NCBI RefSeq assembly: GCF_003626535.1
Contig: NZ_RBAL01000005.1
Location: 310,001-374,000, forward strand
Length of the DNA stretch: 64,000 bases
DNA from: Streptomyces hoynatensis
GTDB lineage: Bacteria > Actinomycetota > Actinomycetes > Streptomycetales > Streptomycetaceae
Direction of reading: 5' to 3'
The notes beneath the pieces are model-generated. The model did no database searches, was not told where the DNA came from, and saw nothing but the letters and a program-made list of their open reading frames with translations. Of this stretch, positions 32,616 through 40,756 are shown one piece after another (within the stretch, counting starts at the first letter, position 1; the number at the start of each line of letters is the position of its first letter). A program made the translations under genes and the position numbers.

Positions 32616-33677
32616 ATGTTCCACTCGCTGACCGTCTCCCGCCTGAGCCCGCTCGCCGAGGGTGCCGTCGCCGTGTCCCTCGCCGTGCCGCCGCGGCTGC
32701 GCCCGGCCTTCCGGCACGTGCCCGGCCAGCACCTGACGGTCAGGCACCGGCACGAGGGCCGCGAGCTGCGCCGCACGTACTCGGTGTGCAGCCCCGCCCC
32801 GGGCGCCGGGGGTCCCGCGGAACTCACCATCGGCGTGCGGCACGTCCGCGGGGGCGCGTTCTCCACCCACGCTCTGCGGGAGCTGGCCGTCGGCGACCGG
32901 CTCGAGGTGCTCCCGCCGGCCGGCCGGTTCACGCTGCCGCCCGCGCCCGGCAGGTTCGCCGCGCTCACCGGGGGCAGCGGCATCACGCCGGTGCTCTCCA
33001 TGGCGGCGACGCTGCTCGCGCGCGAGCCGGCCGCCCGTTTCACGCTGCTGCGCAGCGACCGGACGGCGTCCAGCGCGATGTTCCTCGACGAGACGGCCGA
33101 CCTGAAGGACCGCTACCCGGAACGGTTCCAGCAGGTCCACGCCCTCACCCGCGAGGAGCGGCACACCGGCCTGGCCGCGGGGCGGCTCGACGCCAGGCGG
33201 CTGCGCGGGCTGCTGCCGGCGCTGCTGCCCGTCGGCGAGGTGGACGGCTGGTACCTGTGCGGGCCGCGGGGACTCGTGGAGGCGGGCAACGCGGCGCTGC
33301 GCGCCCTCGGCGTGCCCCGAGCGCGGGTGCACAGCGAGCTCTTCCACGCCGAGGACGCGCCCCCCGCGCCGCCCGGGGATGCCGGGGAGGCCGTGGCGCG
33401 GGGCGGCACCCTCGCCGTGACCCTCGGCGGGCGCCGCGCCGAACTCGCCCTCGCGCCCGGCGAGACGCTGCTCGGCACGGTGCTCCGCAACCGGCCCGAC
33501 GCGCCCTACGCCTGCCGCGGCGGGGTCTGCGGCACCTGCCGGGCCCGGCTCCTGGCCGGCCGCGTCGCCATGGCCCGCAACTACGCGCTGGAACCGGCCG
33601 AGGTGACCGCCGGCTACGTGCTCCCCTGCCAGTCCCGCCCCCTGACCGACCACGTGGAACTCGACTTCGACGCCTGA
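32616..33677 (+). CDS. paaE: Phenylacetyl-CoA epoxidase reductase PaaE
   Basis: 353 residues. An FAD domain ('VPGQHLTVRHRHEGRELRRTYSVCSP', with the Arg-x-Tyr-Ser FAD motif), an NADPH domain ('LTGGSGITPVLSMAATLL', 'WYLCGPRGLVEAG') and a C-terminal plant-type 2Fe-2S ferredoxin ('YACRGGVCGTCRARLL', 'VLPCQSRPL') follow in order. It carries electrons from NADPH to PaaA. The ATG at 32616 starts 9 bases after paaD, with GAGGAG upstream. It closes the epoxidase operon; no paaG, paaK or paaZ follows within the window. Confidence 0.97.
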   Translation: MFHSLTVSRLSPLAEGAVAVSLAVPPRLRPAFRHVPGQHLTVRHRHEGRELRRTYSVCSPAPGAGGPAELTIGVRHVRGGAFSTHALRELAVGDRLEVLPPAGRFTLPPAPGRFAALTGGSGITPVLSMAATLLAREPAARFTLLRSDRTASSAMFLDETADLKDRYPERFQQVHALTREERHTGLAAGRLDARRLRGLLPALLPVGEVDGWYLCGPRGLVEAGNAALRALGVPRARVHSELFHAEDAPPAPPGDAGEAVARGGTLAVTLGGRRAELALAPGETLLGTVLRNRPDAPYACRGGVCGTCRARLLAGRVAMARNYALEPAEVTAGYVLPCQSRPLTDHVELDFDA

Positions 33678-33879
33678 GCGGCGCCGCTTCCCTCGCCGGG
33701 ACCGCCCGGCCCGGCTTCCGCCGGCGATGCCGGGTTCCGCCGGGGCGCCGTCGCGTGTGGGGGGCCTGGGCGAGTGACGTGGGGCCGGGCATCGGCGAGG
33801 ATGGGCGGCGAAGGATCGGCGCAAGCCCGGGGCGCGGAGGTCCGGACGTCCCGGGTGTCCGGGTGAGGACGGTGGAGAG

Positions 33880-35046
33880 ATGGGCGGCAGGCCGCTGCTG
33901 AACCGCAGGCTGGACGGGCTCGGCACGACGATCTTCGCGGAGATGTCGGCGCTGGCCACCGCGACGGGCGCGATCAACCTCGGCCAGGGCTTTCCCGACA
34001 CGGACGGCCCCGAGTCCGTGCGCGAGGCGGCCGTGCGGGCGCTGCGCGAGGGCCGCGGCAACCAGTACCCGCCGGGTCCCGGCATCCCCGAGTTGCGCGC
34101 CGCCGTCAGCGCACACCAGCGCCGGTTCTACGGCCTTGGCTTCGACCCGGACACGGAGGTCCTGGTCACCGCGGGGGCGACGGAGGCGATCGCGGCGGCC
34201 ATGCTGGCGCTGCTCGAACCCGGGGACGAGGTGATCGCCTTCGAGCCCTTCTACGACTCCTACGCCGCCTGCATCGCGATGGCCGGCGCGCGGCGGGTGC
34301 CGCTCACGCTGCGCGCGCCCTCCTTCCGCCCGGACCTGGACGAGCTGCGCGCCGCGATCACCCCGCGCACCCGGCTCCTCCTGCTCAACACCCCGCACAA
34401 CCCGACCGGGATGGTGCTCACCGAGGAGGAGCAGCAGGCCATCGCGGCGCTCGCCGTCGAACGTGACCTGCTGGTCGTCACCGACGAGGTCTACGAGCAC
34501 CTCGTCTACGAGGGCACCCACCGGCCCCTCGCGGCCCTGCCCGGCATGCGCGAGCGCACGGTCACCATCGGCTCGGCGGGCAAGACGTTCTCCTTCACCG
34601 GCTGGAAGGTCGGCTGGGTGACGGCGAGCGCCCCGCTCGTCGCGGCCGTCCGCACGGCCAAGCAGTACCTGACCTACGTCAGCGCGGGCCCCTTCCAGTA
34701 CGCCGTCGCCGAGGCGCTGCGGCTGCCGGACGCGTACTTCGACGAGTTCCGCGAGGGCCTGCGCCGGAAGCGGGACCTGCTCGCTGCGGGCCTGCGCGCG
34801 GCCGGGTTCGAGGTCTACCTCCCCGAGGGCACGTACTTCATCACCACCGACATCACCCCGTTCGGCGAGAAGGACGGCTACGCCTTCTGCCGCGCGCTCC
34901 CCGAGCGCTCCGGGGTGGTCGCCGTGCCCAACTCCGTGTTCTACGACGACCCGCAGGCCGGCCGCAGTCAGGTTCGCTTCACCTTCTGCAAGCGGGAGGA
35001 GACCCTGGAGGAGGCGGCAACCCGCCTCAAGCGCCTGGCCGCCTGA
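33880..35046 (+). CDS. Class I/II PLP aminotransferase (methionine/kynurenine/DapC-like)
   Basis: 388 residues. 'GAINLGQGFPDTDGPESVREAAVRALREGRGNQYPPGPGIPELR' and 'LVTAGATEAIAAAMLALLEPGDEVIAFEPFYDSY' are typical of subgroup I-gamma; the PLP lysine is Lys235 in 'GSAGKTFSFTGWKVGW', and 'NTPHNPTG' supplies the phosphate-binding Asn. Members act on kynurenine, methionine, phenylalanine or N-succinyl-diaminopimelate. The gene lies about 200 bases after paaE on the same strand. A role as phenylalanine transaminase feeding phenylpyruvate into the neighbouring dehydrogenase and Paa pathway is attractive but inferred. Confidence 0.9.
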   Translation: MGGRPLLNRRLDGLGTTIFAEMSALATATGAINLGQGFPDTDGPESVREAAVRALREGRGNQYPPGPGIPELRAAVSAHQRRFYGLGFDPDTEVLVTAGATEAIAAAMLALLEPGDEVIAFEPFYDSYAACIAMAGARRVPLTLRAPSFRPDLDELRAAITPRTRLLLLNTPHNPTGMVLTEEEQQAIAALAVERDLLVVTDEVYEHLVYEGTHRPLAALPGMRERTVTIGSAGKTFSFTGWKVGWVTASAPLVAAVRTAKQYLTYVSAGPFQYAVAEALRLPDAYFDEFREGLRRKRDLLAAGLRAAGFEVYLPEGTYFITTDITPFGEKDGYAFCRALPERSGVVAVPNSVFYDDPQAGRSQVRFTFCKREETLEEAATRLKRLAA

Positions 35047-35315
35047 CCCCTCAGGGGCGGCACGGGGGCGACGCACCCTCCGGGCTCACCCGCGCGTCTC
35101 GGCCCGGCCGGGATCGTCGCCGTCGAGGGGGCGCGGCGACTGCTCTGAGACCCACGGGATGCCGAGCGGGGCGCAGCGCGAGCACGCGCGGGGCGGTGCC
35201 GCGCGGCATTACCTGGGACGTTATCGACCCGGGCCCGCCTGGCGCGGAAGTATCGGGGCATCGGACGGGCCGCCGGCCGGTCCGGAAGGACCCACACCGC
35301 GTGAGGAGAAGCAGC

Positions 35316-35687
35316 ATGGCAGGCACGGCTTTCGACACACTGGCCGAGCGCTACATCGCCACCTGGAACGAGACCGACCCCAAGGCGCGGCGGCGGGCCG
35401 TCGAGGCCCTGTGGAGCGAGGACGGCCGTTACGTCGACCCGCTGGTGGAGGCCGAGGGCCCCGCGGCGATCGACGCGACCATCGCCGCGGTCCAGCAGCA
35501 GTTCGACGGGATGACCTTCCGCCTCGCGGGCCCGGTCGACGGCCACCACGACCAGGCGCGTTTCACCTGGGAGCTGGGGCCCGAGGGCGGCGAGGCGCTG
35601 GTCGTCGGCTTCGACGTGGCGCAGACCGACGGGCAGGGCCGCCTGGTCCGGGTCCTCGGCTTCCTCGACCGCGTCCCCACCGCCTGA
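35316..35687 (+). CDS. NTF2-like / SnoaL-type small protein
   Basis: 123 residues. The ATG at 35316 has GAGGAGAA five bases upstream. 'LAERYIATWNETDPKARRRAVEALWSEDGRYVDPLVEAEGPAAIDATIAAVQQQFDGMTFRLAGPVDGHHDQARFTWEL' is the cone-shaped alpha+beta NTF2 fold. Such proteins are isomerases, hydrolases or ligand binders; the substrate is not evident. Not obviously in an operon. Confidence 0.88.
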   Translation: MAGTAFDTLAERYIATWNETDPKARRRAVEALWSEDGRYVDPLVEAEGPAAIDATIAAVQQQFDGMTFRLAGPVDGHHDQARFTWELGPEGGEALVVGFDVAQTDGQGRLVRVLGFLDRVPTA

Positions 35688-35761
35688 GCCCGGCAGGACC
35701 GAAGGACCGCGCACACCGCCCGAGGCGCCCGGGCGGAACCGCGGCCGGAGAGCCGGCCCAC

Positions 35762-35829
35762 CGAACGCCCCCGCCCGGCGGGCGCGTTCGGGTTCAGGGG
35801 GCGTGACCGGATTCAGGGGGCGTGACCGG
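35762..35829. repeat. Terminator-like hairpin and 19-bp tandem repeat
   Basis: CGAACGC at 35762-35768 pairs with GCGTTCG at 35784-35790, with GCCC/GGGC inside, between convergent genes. TTCAGGGGGCGTGACCGG then occurs at 35793-35810 and 35812-35829 (19-base period), with a degraded third copy. Confidence 0.6.
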
Positions 35830-35861
35830 GCTCAGGAGCCCGGCCGGGTTGAGGACCGGGT

Positions 35862-36203
35862 TCAGAGGACGTAGGGGTCGGCGTCCGACTCGGCGACCAG
35901 GGGGCGGCCCGCGGCCTGCCAGGCGTGCATGCCGCCGTCCACGTTCACCGCTTCGAGGCCCTGCTGGAGCAGGTAGGCGGAGACCTGCGCGGAGCGGCCA
36001 CCCGCCTTGCACACCACGTAGAGGGGCCGGTCCCCGGCGTGGGCGGTGATCTCGTCGAGTCGCTGGACGACCTCCCCGATGGGGATGTGCAGCGCCCCCT
36101 CGGCGTGGCCTGCGGCCCACTCGTCCGGCTCCCGGACGTCGAGCAGCGGTGCCTCGGCGGGCACCGCGTCCGGGGTGACCGCGGGAAGTGATGCGAAGCT
36201 CAT
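35862..36203 (-). CDS. Single-domain rhodanese-like protein
   Basis: 113 residues from the ATG at 36203. 'APLLDVREPDEWAAGHAEGALHIPIGEVVQRLDEI' and the active loop 'YVVCKAGGRSAQVSAYLLQQG' with the catalytic Cys (sequence CKAGGRS) define a single rhodanese domain with sulfurtransferase or persulfide-handling activity. The C-terminus 'VNVDGGMHAWQAAGRPL' is typical. It is the first coding region on its strand after the J-domain gene. Confidence 0.9.
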   Translation of the reverse strand: MSFASLPAVTPDAVPAEAPLLDVREPDEWAAGHAEGALHIPIGEVVQRLDEITAHAGDRPLYVVCKAGGRSAQVSAYLLQQGLEAVNVDGGMHAWQAAGRPLVAESDADPYVL

Positions 36204-36284
36204 GGGCCCGACCCTATCCCCGGAGAAAACCCGGGAGGTAACCCCGGAGAGAGGCGCGGAGAAAACCCCCTGGGGAAAACGCCC

Positions 36285-36365
36285 GCCCGGTCTCCCCACG
36301 GCCCGGCCGCCCCAACGGGCCCGGCCGCGCCAACCGGCCCGGTCTCCCCACGGCCCGGCCGCCCC
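36285..36365. repeat. 29-bp direct repeat between J-domain and rhodanese genes
   Basis: A 29-base unit beginning GCCCGGTCTCCCCACGGCCC occurs at 36285-36313 and again at 36337-36365, and GGAGAAAACCC-type units recur just upstream at 36217-36280. The stretch 36204-36370 holds no gene. Confidence 0.65.
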
Positions 36366-36370
36366 GGCGG

Positions 36371-37357
36371 CTAGCCGCGCCGCTCGGCTTCGCCGCCCCG
36401 GCCGGCCGCCTGGAGGCCGGCGAGTTCCGTCTCCCGGTCGGCCACCTGCTTCTTCAGCCCCTCGGCGATCTCGTCGAGCATCCCGTCCGGGTCGTCCCCC
36501 GCCATCCGCAGCATCGAGCCGACGGCGCTGGCCTCCAGCGCGGCGGCGGCGTCGGCCAGCAGTTCCTTGCGCTGCGCGAGCCACTCCAGCCTGGCGTACA
36601 GCTCCTCGTGCCTGAGCCAGGCGTCCTGGGTGCCGGGGCCGCCGCGTTCCCACTCCTCGGCGAGGGAACGCAGCTCCGCCTCGTCGCCGCGGGCGTAGGC
36701 CTGGTTGACGCGGGAGACGAACAGGTCGCGGCGGCCGCGTTCGGCCTGGTCGGTGACCAGGTCGGGGTGGCACCTGCGGACCAGCTCCCGGTAGAGCCTG
36801 CGGGCCTCCTCGCTCGGCCGCACCCGCGGGGGCTGCTGCACGGGCTGCTCGGTGAGCATCGCGTACGCCTCCTGGCTGAAGCCCGAGCCGTCGAGCCAGC
36901 CGTGGAACAGCTCGGAGACCCGCGGCATCGGCGCCACGGCCGCCCGCAGCTCCCGCGCCCGCCGCTCGTCCTCCGGGTCGCCCGAGCGGGCGGCCACCGC
37001 CTCGGCGATCAGCGCGTCGAGCTCCTCGAGCCGGGCGTAGTAGGGGCCGAGGCGCTGCTCGTGCAGCCGGGAGAAGTTCTCCACCTCGATCCTGAAGGTC
37101 TCCACCGCGATCTCGAACTCGATCAGCGCGGTCTCCGCGGCGTGCACCGCCCGCGCCAGCCGCTCCGCCGCCTCGTCCACGCCATCCGCGCCGTCCGCGC
37201 CGTCCGCGCCGGCCGTCTCGGGTGTCCCGTCCGCCCCGGGCGCGCCGTCGCCGGCGGCCTCGGCGGCGTCCGCCCTCTCGCGCCCCGGGTCCGTCTCGCC
37301 CGCCCCGCCGGTCCCGCTCGCCTCCGGCGTGGGCTCGGCCGCTGCCTCGTTAGCCAC
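36371..37357 (-). CDS. J-domain (DnaJ-like) protein
   Basis: 328 residues from a GTG at 37357. The N-terminal 55 residues are acidic and low-complexity. A helical region ('LARAVHAAETALIEFEIAVETFRIEVENFSRLHEQRLGPYYARLEELDALI') is followed by a J domain, 'SEEARRLYRELVRRCHPDLVTDQAERGRRDLFVSRVNQAYARGD', with the HPD motif that stimulates Hsp70. A coiled-coil C-terminus ends 'EGLKKQVADRETELAGLQAAG'. No zinc finger, so it is a type III co-chaperone that probably recruits DnaK to one client. A nested palindrome lies directly upstream. Confidence 0.85.
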   Translation of the reverse strand: MANEAAAEPTPEASGTGGAGETDPGRERADAAEAAGDGAPGADGTPETAGADGADGADGVDEAAERLARAVHAAETALIEFEIAVETFRIEVENFSRLHEQRLGPYYARLEELDALIAEAVAARSGDPEDERRARELRAAVAPMPRVSELFHGWLDGSGFSQEAYAMLTEQPVQQPPRVRPSEEARRLYRELVRRCHPDLVTDQAERGRRDLFVSRVNQAYARGDEAELRSLAEEWERGGPGTQDAWLRHEELYARLEWLAQRKELLADAAAALEASAVGSMLRMAGDDPDGMLDEIAEGLKKQVADRETELAGLQAAGRGGEAERRG

Positions 37358-37369
37358 CCGGCCAGCCTA

Positions 37370-37403
37370 GTGCCGTGGCAACGAAGCTTCGCCGCCACGG
37401 CAC
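37370..37403. terminator. Nested 34-base palindrome upstream of the J-domain gene
   Basis: GTGCCGTGGC at 37370-37379 pairs with 37394-37403, and the loop contains the self-complementary CGAAGCTTCG at 37382-37391. It is 80 bases after the sugar permease stop (minus strand) and 13 bases before the J-domain start, so it may be a terminator of the transporter operon or a translation-control hairpin. No ribosome-binding site is clear for the J-domain gene. Confidence 0.6.
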
Positions 37404-37482
37404 CGGGGCCTCGTGGGGAGGGGACCCCGCGCGCCCCGCGCCGCCCCCGCGCCCCCGCCGTGACCCGCGCGCCGGGGCGCGC

Positions 37483-38730
37483 TCAGGCGCGGCCGTGGGA
37501 CCTCTGGGCCCGCCGGGACAGGGAGTCGAGGACCACGGCGGCGAGCAGCACGCTCCCGGTGATCATGAACTGCACGGCGACCTGGACCCCGAGCAGGGCC
37601 ATCCCGGAGGCGATGGACTGGATGACGAGCACGCCGAGCAGCGCGGCCCAGGTGGTGCCGCGGCCGCCGAAGAGGCTGACGCCGCCGATGACGGCCGCGG
37701 CGATGACGTCGATCACCAGGTCGCCCTGGCCCGAGGTCTGGCCGACGGAGGTGATCCTGGAGGCGAGGAAGAGCCCGCCGACGGCGGCCATCGCGCCGGA
37801 GACGGTGAAGACCGACATCCGCACGGCCTCCACGGCGATGCCCGCGCGCCTGGCGGCCTCGATGCCGCCGCCGAGCGCGAAGATCTTCCGGCCGTAGGTG
37901 GTGCGGCGCAGCACGAAGTCCAGCACGGCCAGCGTCACGAGGAGGATCAGGACGGAGAGCGGCAGGCCGCGGAAGCCGATGAAGACCCCGGCCGCGCCGA
38001 AGAGCACCGCGCCGAGCAGGCCGGCCCGCACCGCCACCGCGCCGAGGGTGGGCCCGGGCAGCCCGGCGACCGTGCGGCGGCGGCGGCCGAGCAGCGCCAC
38101 GGCCAGGTACGCGGCCAGCCCGAGGGCGGCCAGGCCCAGGGGGATGAGGGCGTTGCCGAAGTAGTGGTTGGTGAGCGTGGCGACCAGGCCCTGGTCGTCG
38201 AGGTTGATCGAGCCGTGGGTGTCGAGGATGAAGAGCATCAGCCCGTTCCAGGCGAGCAGCCCGGCCAGGGTGACGACGAAGGCGGGCACGCCGAGGCGGG
38301 CGACGAAGAAGCCGTGCACGGCCCCGGCCGCGGCGCCGCCGAGCACGGCGATGAGGCAGGCGAGCCACTCGGGCACCCCGGCGTTCACGTTCAGCTGGGC
38401 GAAGATCGCCCCGGCCAGGCCGCTGACCGAGCCGACCGACAGGTCGATGTCGCCCACGAGCAGCACGAAGATGACGCCGACGGTGATCAGCCCCATGCCG
38501 ACCAGGTCCACGCTCAGGTTGGACAGGTTGCGCGCGGACAGGAAGTCCGTGTCGATGCTCTCGAAGACGATCCAGATGACGACCAGGCCGAGGACGACGG
38601 GCAGCGAGCCCGTCCGGCCGACGCGCCAGGCGGTGACGAGGGTGCCGGCGCCCCACCGCAGGAGGCGGAGGCACTCGCGCAGGTACCGGGTGGCGCCGCC
38701 CGGGGGCGGCTCCCGGTCGTTCACGGCCAT
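37483..38730 (-). CDS. Sugar ABC transporter permease (XylH/RbsC type)
   Basis: 415 residues from the ATG at 38730, which overlaps the ATPase stop by ten bases. About ten membrane segments; 'FVLLVGDIDLSVGSVSGLAGAIFA' and 'TTYGRKIFALGGGIEAARRAGIAVEAVRMSVFTVSGAMAAVGG' are diagnostic for ribose/xylose/galactose-type permeases, as is 'VIAAAVIGGVSLFGGRGTTWAALLGVLVIQSIASGMALLG'. It forms the membrane pore for the sugar presented by the lipoprotein encoded upstream. The C-terminal tail is basic. Confidence 0.93.
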   Translation of the reverse strand: MAVNDREPPPGGATRYLRECLRLLRWGAGTLVTAWRVGRTGSLPVVLGLVVIWIVFESIDTDFLSARNLSNLSVDLVGMGLITVGVIFVLLVGDIDLSVGSVSGLAGAIFAQLNVNAGVPEWLACLIAVLGGAAAGAVHGFFVARLGVPAFVVTLAGLLAWNGLMLFILDTHGSINLDDQGLVATLTNHYFGNALIPLGLAALGLAAYLAVALLGRRRRTVAGLPGPTLGAVAVRAGLLGAVLFGAAGVFIGFRGLPLSVLILLVTLAVLDFVLRRTTYGRKIFALGGGIEAARRAGIAVEAVRMSVFTVSGAMAAVGGLFLASRITSVGQTSGQGDLVIDVIAAAVIGGVSLFGGRGTTWAALLGVLVIQSIASGMALLGVQVAVQFMITGSVLLAAVVLDSLSRRAQRSHGRA

Positions 38731-39494
38731 GGCCGCACGGGCTTTCGCCCGGTGTTGTCGGTGGCGCCGGTGATCGAGGCGATGATCTGCTCCTGCGGGG
38801 TGGTGTTCACGTCGAAGAACCCGTTGTTGCGGCCGAGGCGCAGGACGGCGACCTGGTCGGCGACGGCCTTGATGTCGCCCAGGTTGTGGCTCACGATCAG
38901 GACGGCGAGGCCGCGTTCGCGCATCTGCTCGATGAGGTCGAGGATGTGGGTCGCCTGCTCGATGCCGAGCGCGGCGGTCGGCTCGTCGAGCACGACGGCC
39001 TCCGGCGCGCCGAGCAGTGCCCTGGAGACGGCGACGGACTGGCGCTGCCCGCTGGAGAGGGTGGCGACCGGGGCCCTGAGGTCGGGAATCCTGATGGCCA
39101 GGCTGCCGAGCAGTTCGCTCGCCCGGCGCTCCATCTCGACCTCGTCGAGCACGCCCGCCCGGTGCACCTCGCGGCCGAGGTACAGGTTCCCGACGACGTC
39201 GAGGTTCTCGCACAGCGCCAGGTCCTGGTAGACGGTGGCGATGCCGAGCGCCCTGGCGTCCTGCGGGCGGTGGACGCGGACGGGCTCGCCCTTCCACTCG
39301 ATGACGCCCTTGTCCGCGGGGTCGGCCCCGGCGATGACCCGCACCAGCGTGGACTTCCCCGCGCCGTTGTCGCCCACGAGGGCGACGACGTGGCCGCCGC
39401 GGACCTCAAGCTCGATGTCGGCGAGCGCCTGTACGGCGCCGTAGCGCTTGTGGATCCCGCGCAGCCTGAGCGTCGGCGCGGGTTCGCGTGACAC
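38721..39494 (-). CDS. Sugar ABC transporter ATP-binding protein (XylG-like, single domain)
   Basis: 257 residues from the GTG at 39494, chosen because GAGGAG lies nine bases upstream; the ATG at 39503 is directly abutted by the same box. Walker A 'VGDNGAGKSTL', signature 'LSSGQRQSVAVSRAL' and Walker B 'AVVLDEPTAALGIEQ' are intact. Unlike RbsA it has one nucleotide-binding domain only, as in the short XylG-type subgroup. It powers the permease. Its start lies inside the reading frame of the binding protein gene. Confidence 0.92.
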   Translation of the reverse strand: MSREPAPTLRLRGIHKRYGAVQALADIELEVRGGHVVALVGDNGAGKSTLVRVIAGADPADKGVIEWKGEPVRVHRPQDARALGIATVYQDLALCENLDVVGNLYLGREVHRAGVLDEVEMERRASELLGSLAIRIPDLRAPVATLSSGQRQSVAVSRALLGAPEAVVLDEPTAALGIEQATHILDLIEQMRERGLAVLIVSHNLGDIKAVADQVAVLRLGRNNGFFDVNTTPQEQIIASITGATDNTGRKPVRPWP

Positions 39495-40605
39495 GTGAAC
39501 CATCTCCTCGCGAGCCGGCCTGGGGGGCGTCGGTGAGTCCGGCCCGCGCGCAGGCGGACTCGTACCTCGGGGTGCATATCTCGCCGACGGAGTACAGCCC
39601 GTCCCTGACGACGGTCTCCCCGATGTTGCCCGCGGTGACGGAGATCGGCTCGGCCAGGGCCGCGGGGATGTCCCGGGTGCTCTCGCTGTCGACGCGGTAC
39701 GGCGCGAGGTCGCCGAGCGGGCGGTCGCGGGCGAGGGCGAGGGCCATCTCCGCGGCGGCGAAGGCCTCGCGCCGGTAGGGCTTGTAGACCGTCTGGTACT
39801 GCTGGCCCGCGAGGATGCGCTGGAGGGCGGCGAGGGTCGCGTCCTGCCCGGTGACCGGGGGCAGCGGGGACACGCCGTCGGCGCGCAGCGCGGCGATGAC
39901 GCCGGAGGCGATGCCGTCGTTGGCGGCCAGCACGCCGTCGATGTCCTCGGCGCCGAGGTTGGCGATCGCGCCGGTCATGTCGGTGAACGCCACCGACGGC
40001 ACCCAGCCCCTGACGTGGTACTCCTTGCCGATCCTGACCCGGCCCCCGAGGACGTCGAGGGCGCCCTGCCGGAAAACGGCGGCGTTCGGGTCGGTCTCGG
40101 AGCCGTTCATCATGACGACGAGGCTGTCGTGCGCCCGGTCCCCCAGGGCCCGCAGCAGGGCGCGGCCGAGCAGCCCGCCCACCTCGTCGTTCTGGAAGGA
40201 GGAGTAGGCGGCCACGGGGCCCTCGGCGAGCCGGTCGTAGGCCACCACGGGGATGCCGGAGTCCGCGGCGTTCCGCACGGAGCTGCGCACCGCGTTGGCG
40301 TCGACGGCGGTGAGGATCAGCACGTCCACGCCGTTGACGACCATGGCCTCGAACTGCTGCTGCTGGATGGCGGCGTTGCCGTTGGCGTTGGCCGAGATCA
40401 CCCGGCAGTCCGCGCACAGTTCGGAGATGCGCTGCTTCATCAGGGGCCCGTCGAACTGCTCCCACCGGGAGACCTCGGTGTCGGAGAGCAGCAGGCCGAC
40501 GGTGAGGCCGTGGGAGCCGTCCTGGCCCGCGGCCGGCCCGCCGCAGCCGAGGAGGGCGCCGGCCAGGGCGGCCGCGAGCGCGGCGTGACGGCGCGCCGTC
40601 GCCAT
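39406..40605 (-). CDS. Sugar-binding lipoprotein of the ABC transporter
   Basis: 399 residues. The signal peptide ends in a lipobox ('ALLGCGG', Cys at about 21), so the mature protein is a lipoprotein. The periplasmic-binding fold (type I) is clear: 'GLTVGLLLSDTEVSRWEQFDGPLMKQRISELC', 'VVNGVDVLILTAVDANAVRSSVRNAADSGIPVVAYDRLAEG', 'DIDGVLAANDGIASGVIAALRADG'. It matches the xylose/ribose group. The fold ends near 'ICTPRYESACARAGL'; about 42 further Arg-rich residues run to the stop at 39406 inside the ATPase gene, an overlap of 89 bases that looks like loss of the original stop. Confidence 0.88.
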   Translation of the reverse strand: MATARRHAALAAALAGALLGCGGPAAGQDGSHGLTVGLLLSDTEVSRWEQFDGPLMKQRISELCADCRVISANANGNAAIQQQQFEAMVVNGVDVLILTAVDANAVRSSVRNAADSGIPVVAYDRLAEGPVAAYSSFQNDEVGGLLGRALLRALGDRAHDSLVVMMNGSETDPNAAVFRQGALDVLGGRVRIGKEYHVRGWVPSVAFTDMTGAIANLGAEDIDGVLAANDGIASGVIAALRADGVSPLPPVTGQDATLAALQRILAGQQYQTVYKPYRREAFAAAEMALALARDRPLGDLAPYRVDSESTRDIPAALAEPISVTAGNIGETVVRDGLYSVGEICTPRYESACARAGLTDAPQAGSRGDGSRVTRTRADAQAARDPQALRRRTGARRHRA

Positions 40606-40667
40606 GGGGCCCTCCTCCCTTCGCCGGGCAGGCCGCCCCCCCGCGCCGGTGGGCGGCCCTGGAAGGC

Positions 40668-40697
40668 TATAAGACGCTCTTCGGACATTCCTCGCAA
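40668..40697 (-). promoter_or_regulatory. Putative promoter of the sugar transporter operon
   Basis: Reading minus: TTGCGA at 40697-40692, 18 bases, CTTATA at 40673-40668, 60 bases before the binding-protein start. Read by eye. Confidence 0.4.
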
Positions 40698-40756
40698 CAC
40701 GTCGTTTTCCGCCCGGGAGTGCGGCGCCGGGAGTGCGGCGCCCGGCCCGCCGGGGG

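Noticed and set aside
35793..35829. Tandem units that could be a CRISPR or iteron
   Set aside because: Only two perfect copies of a 19-base period with no rep gene or AT-rich block.
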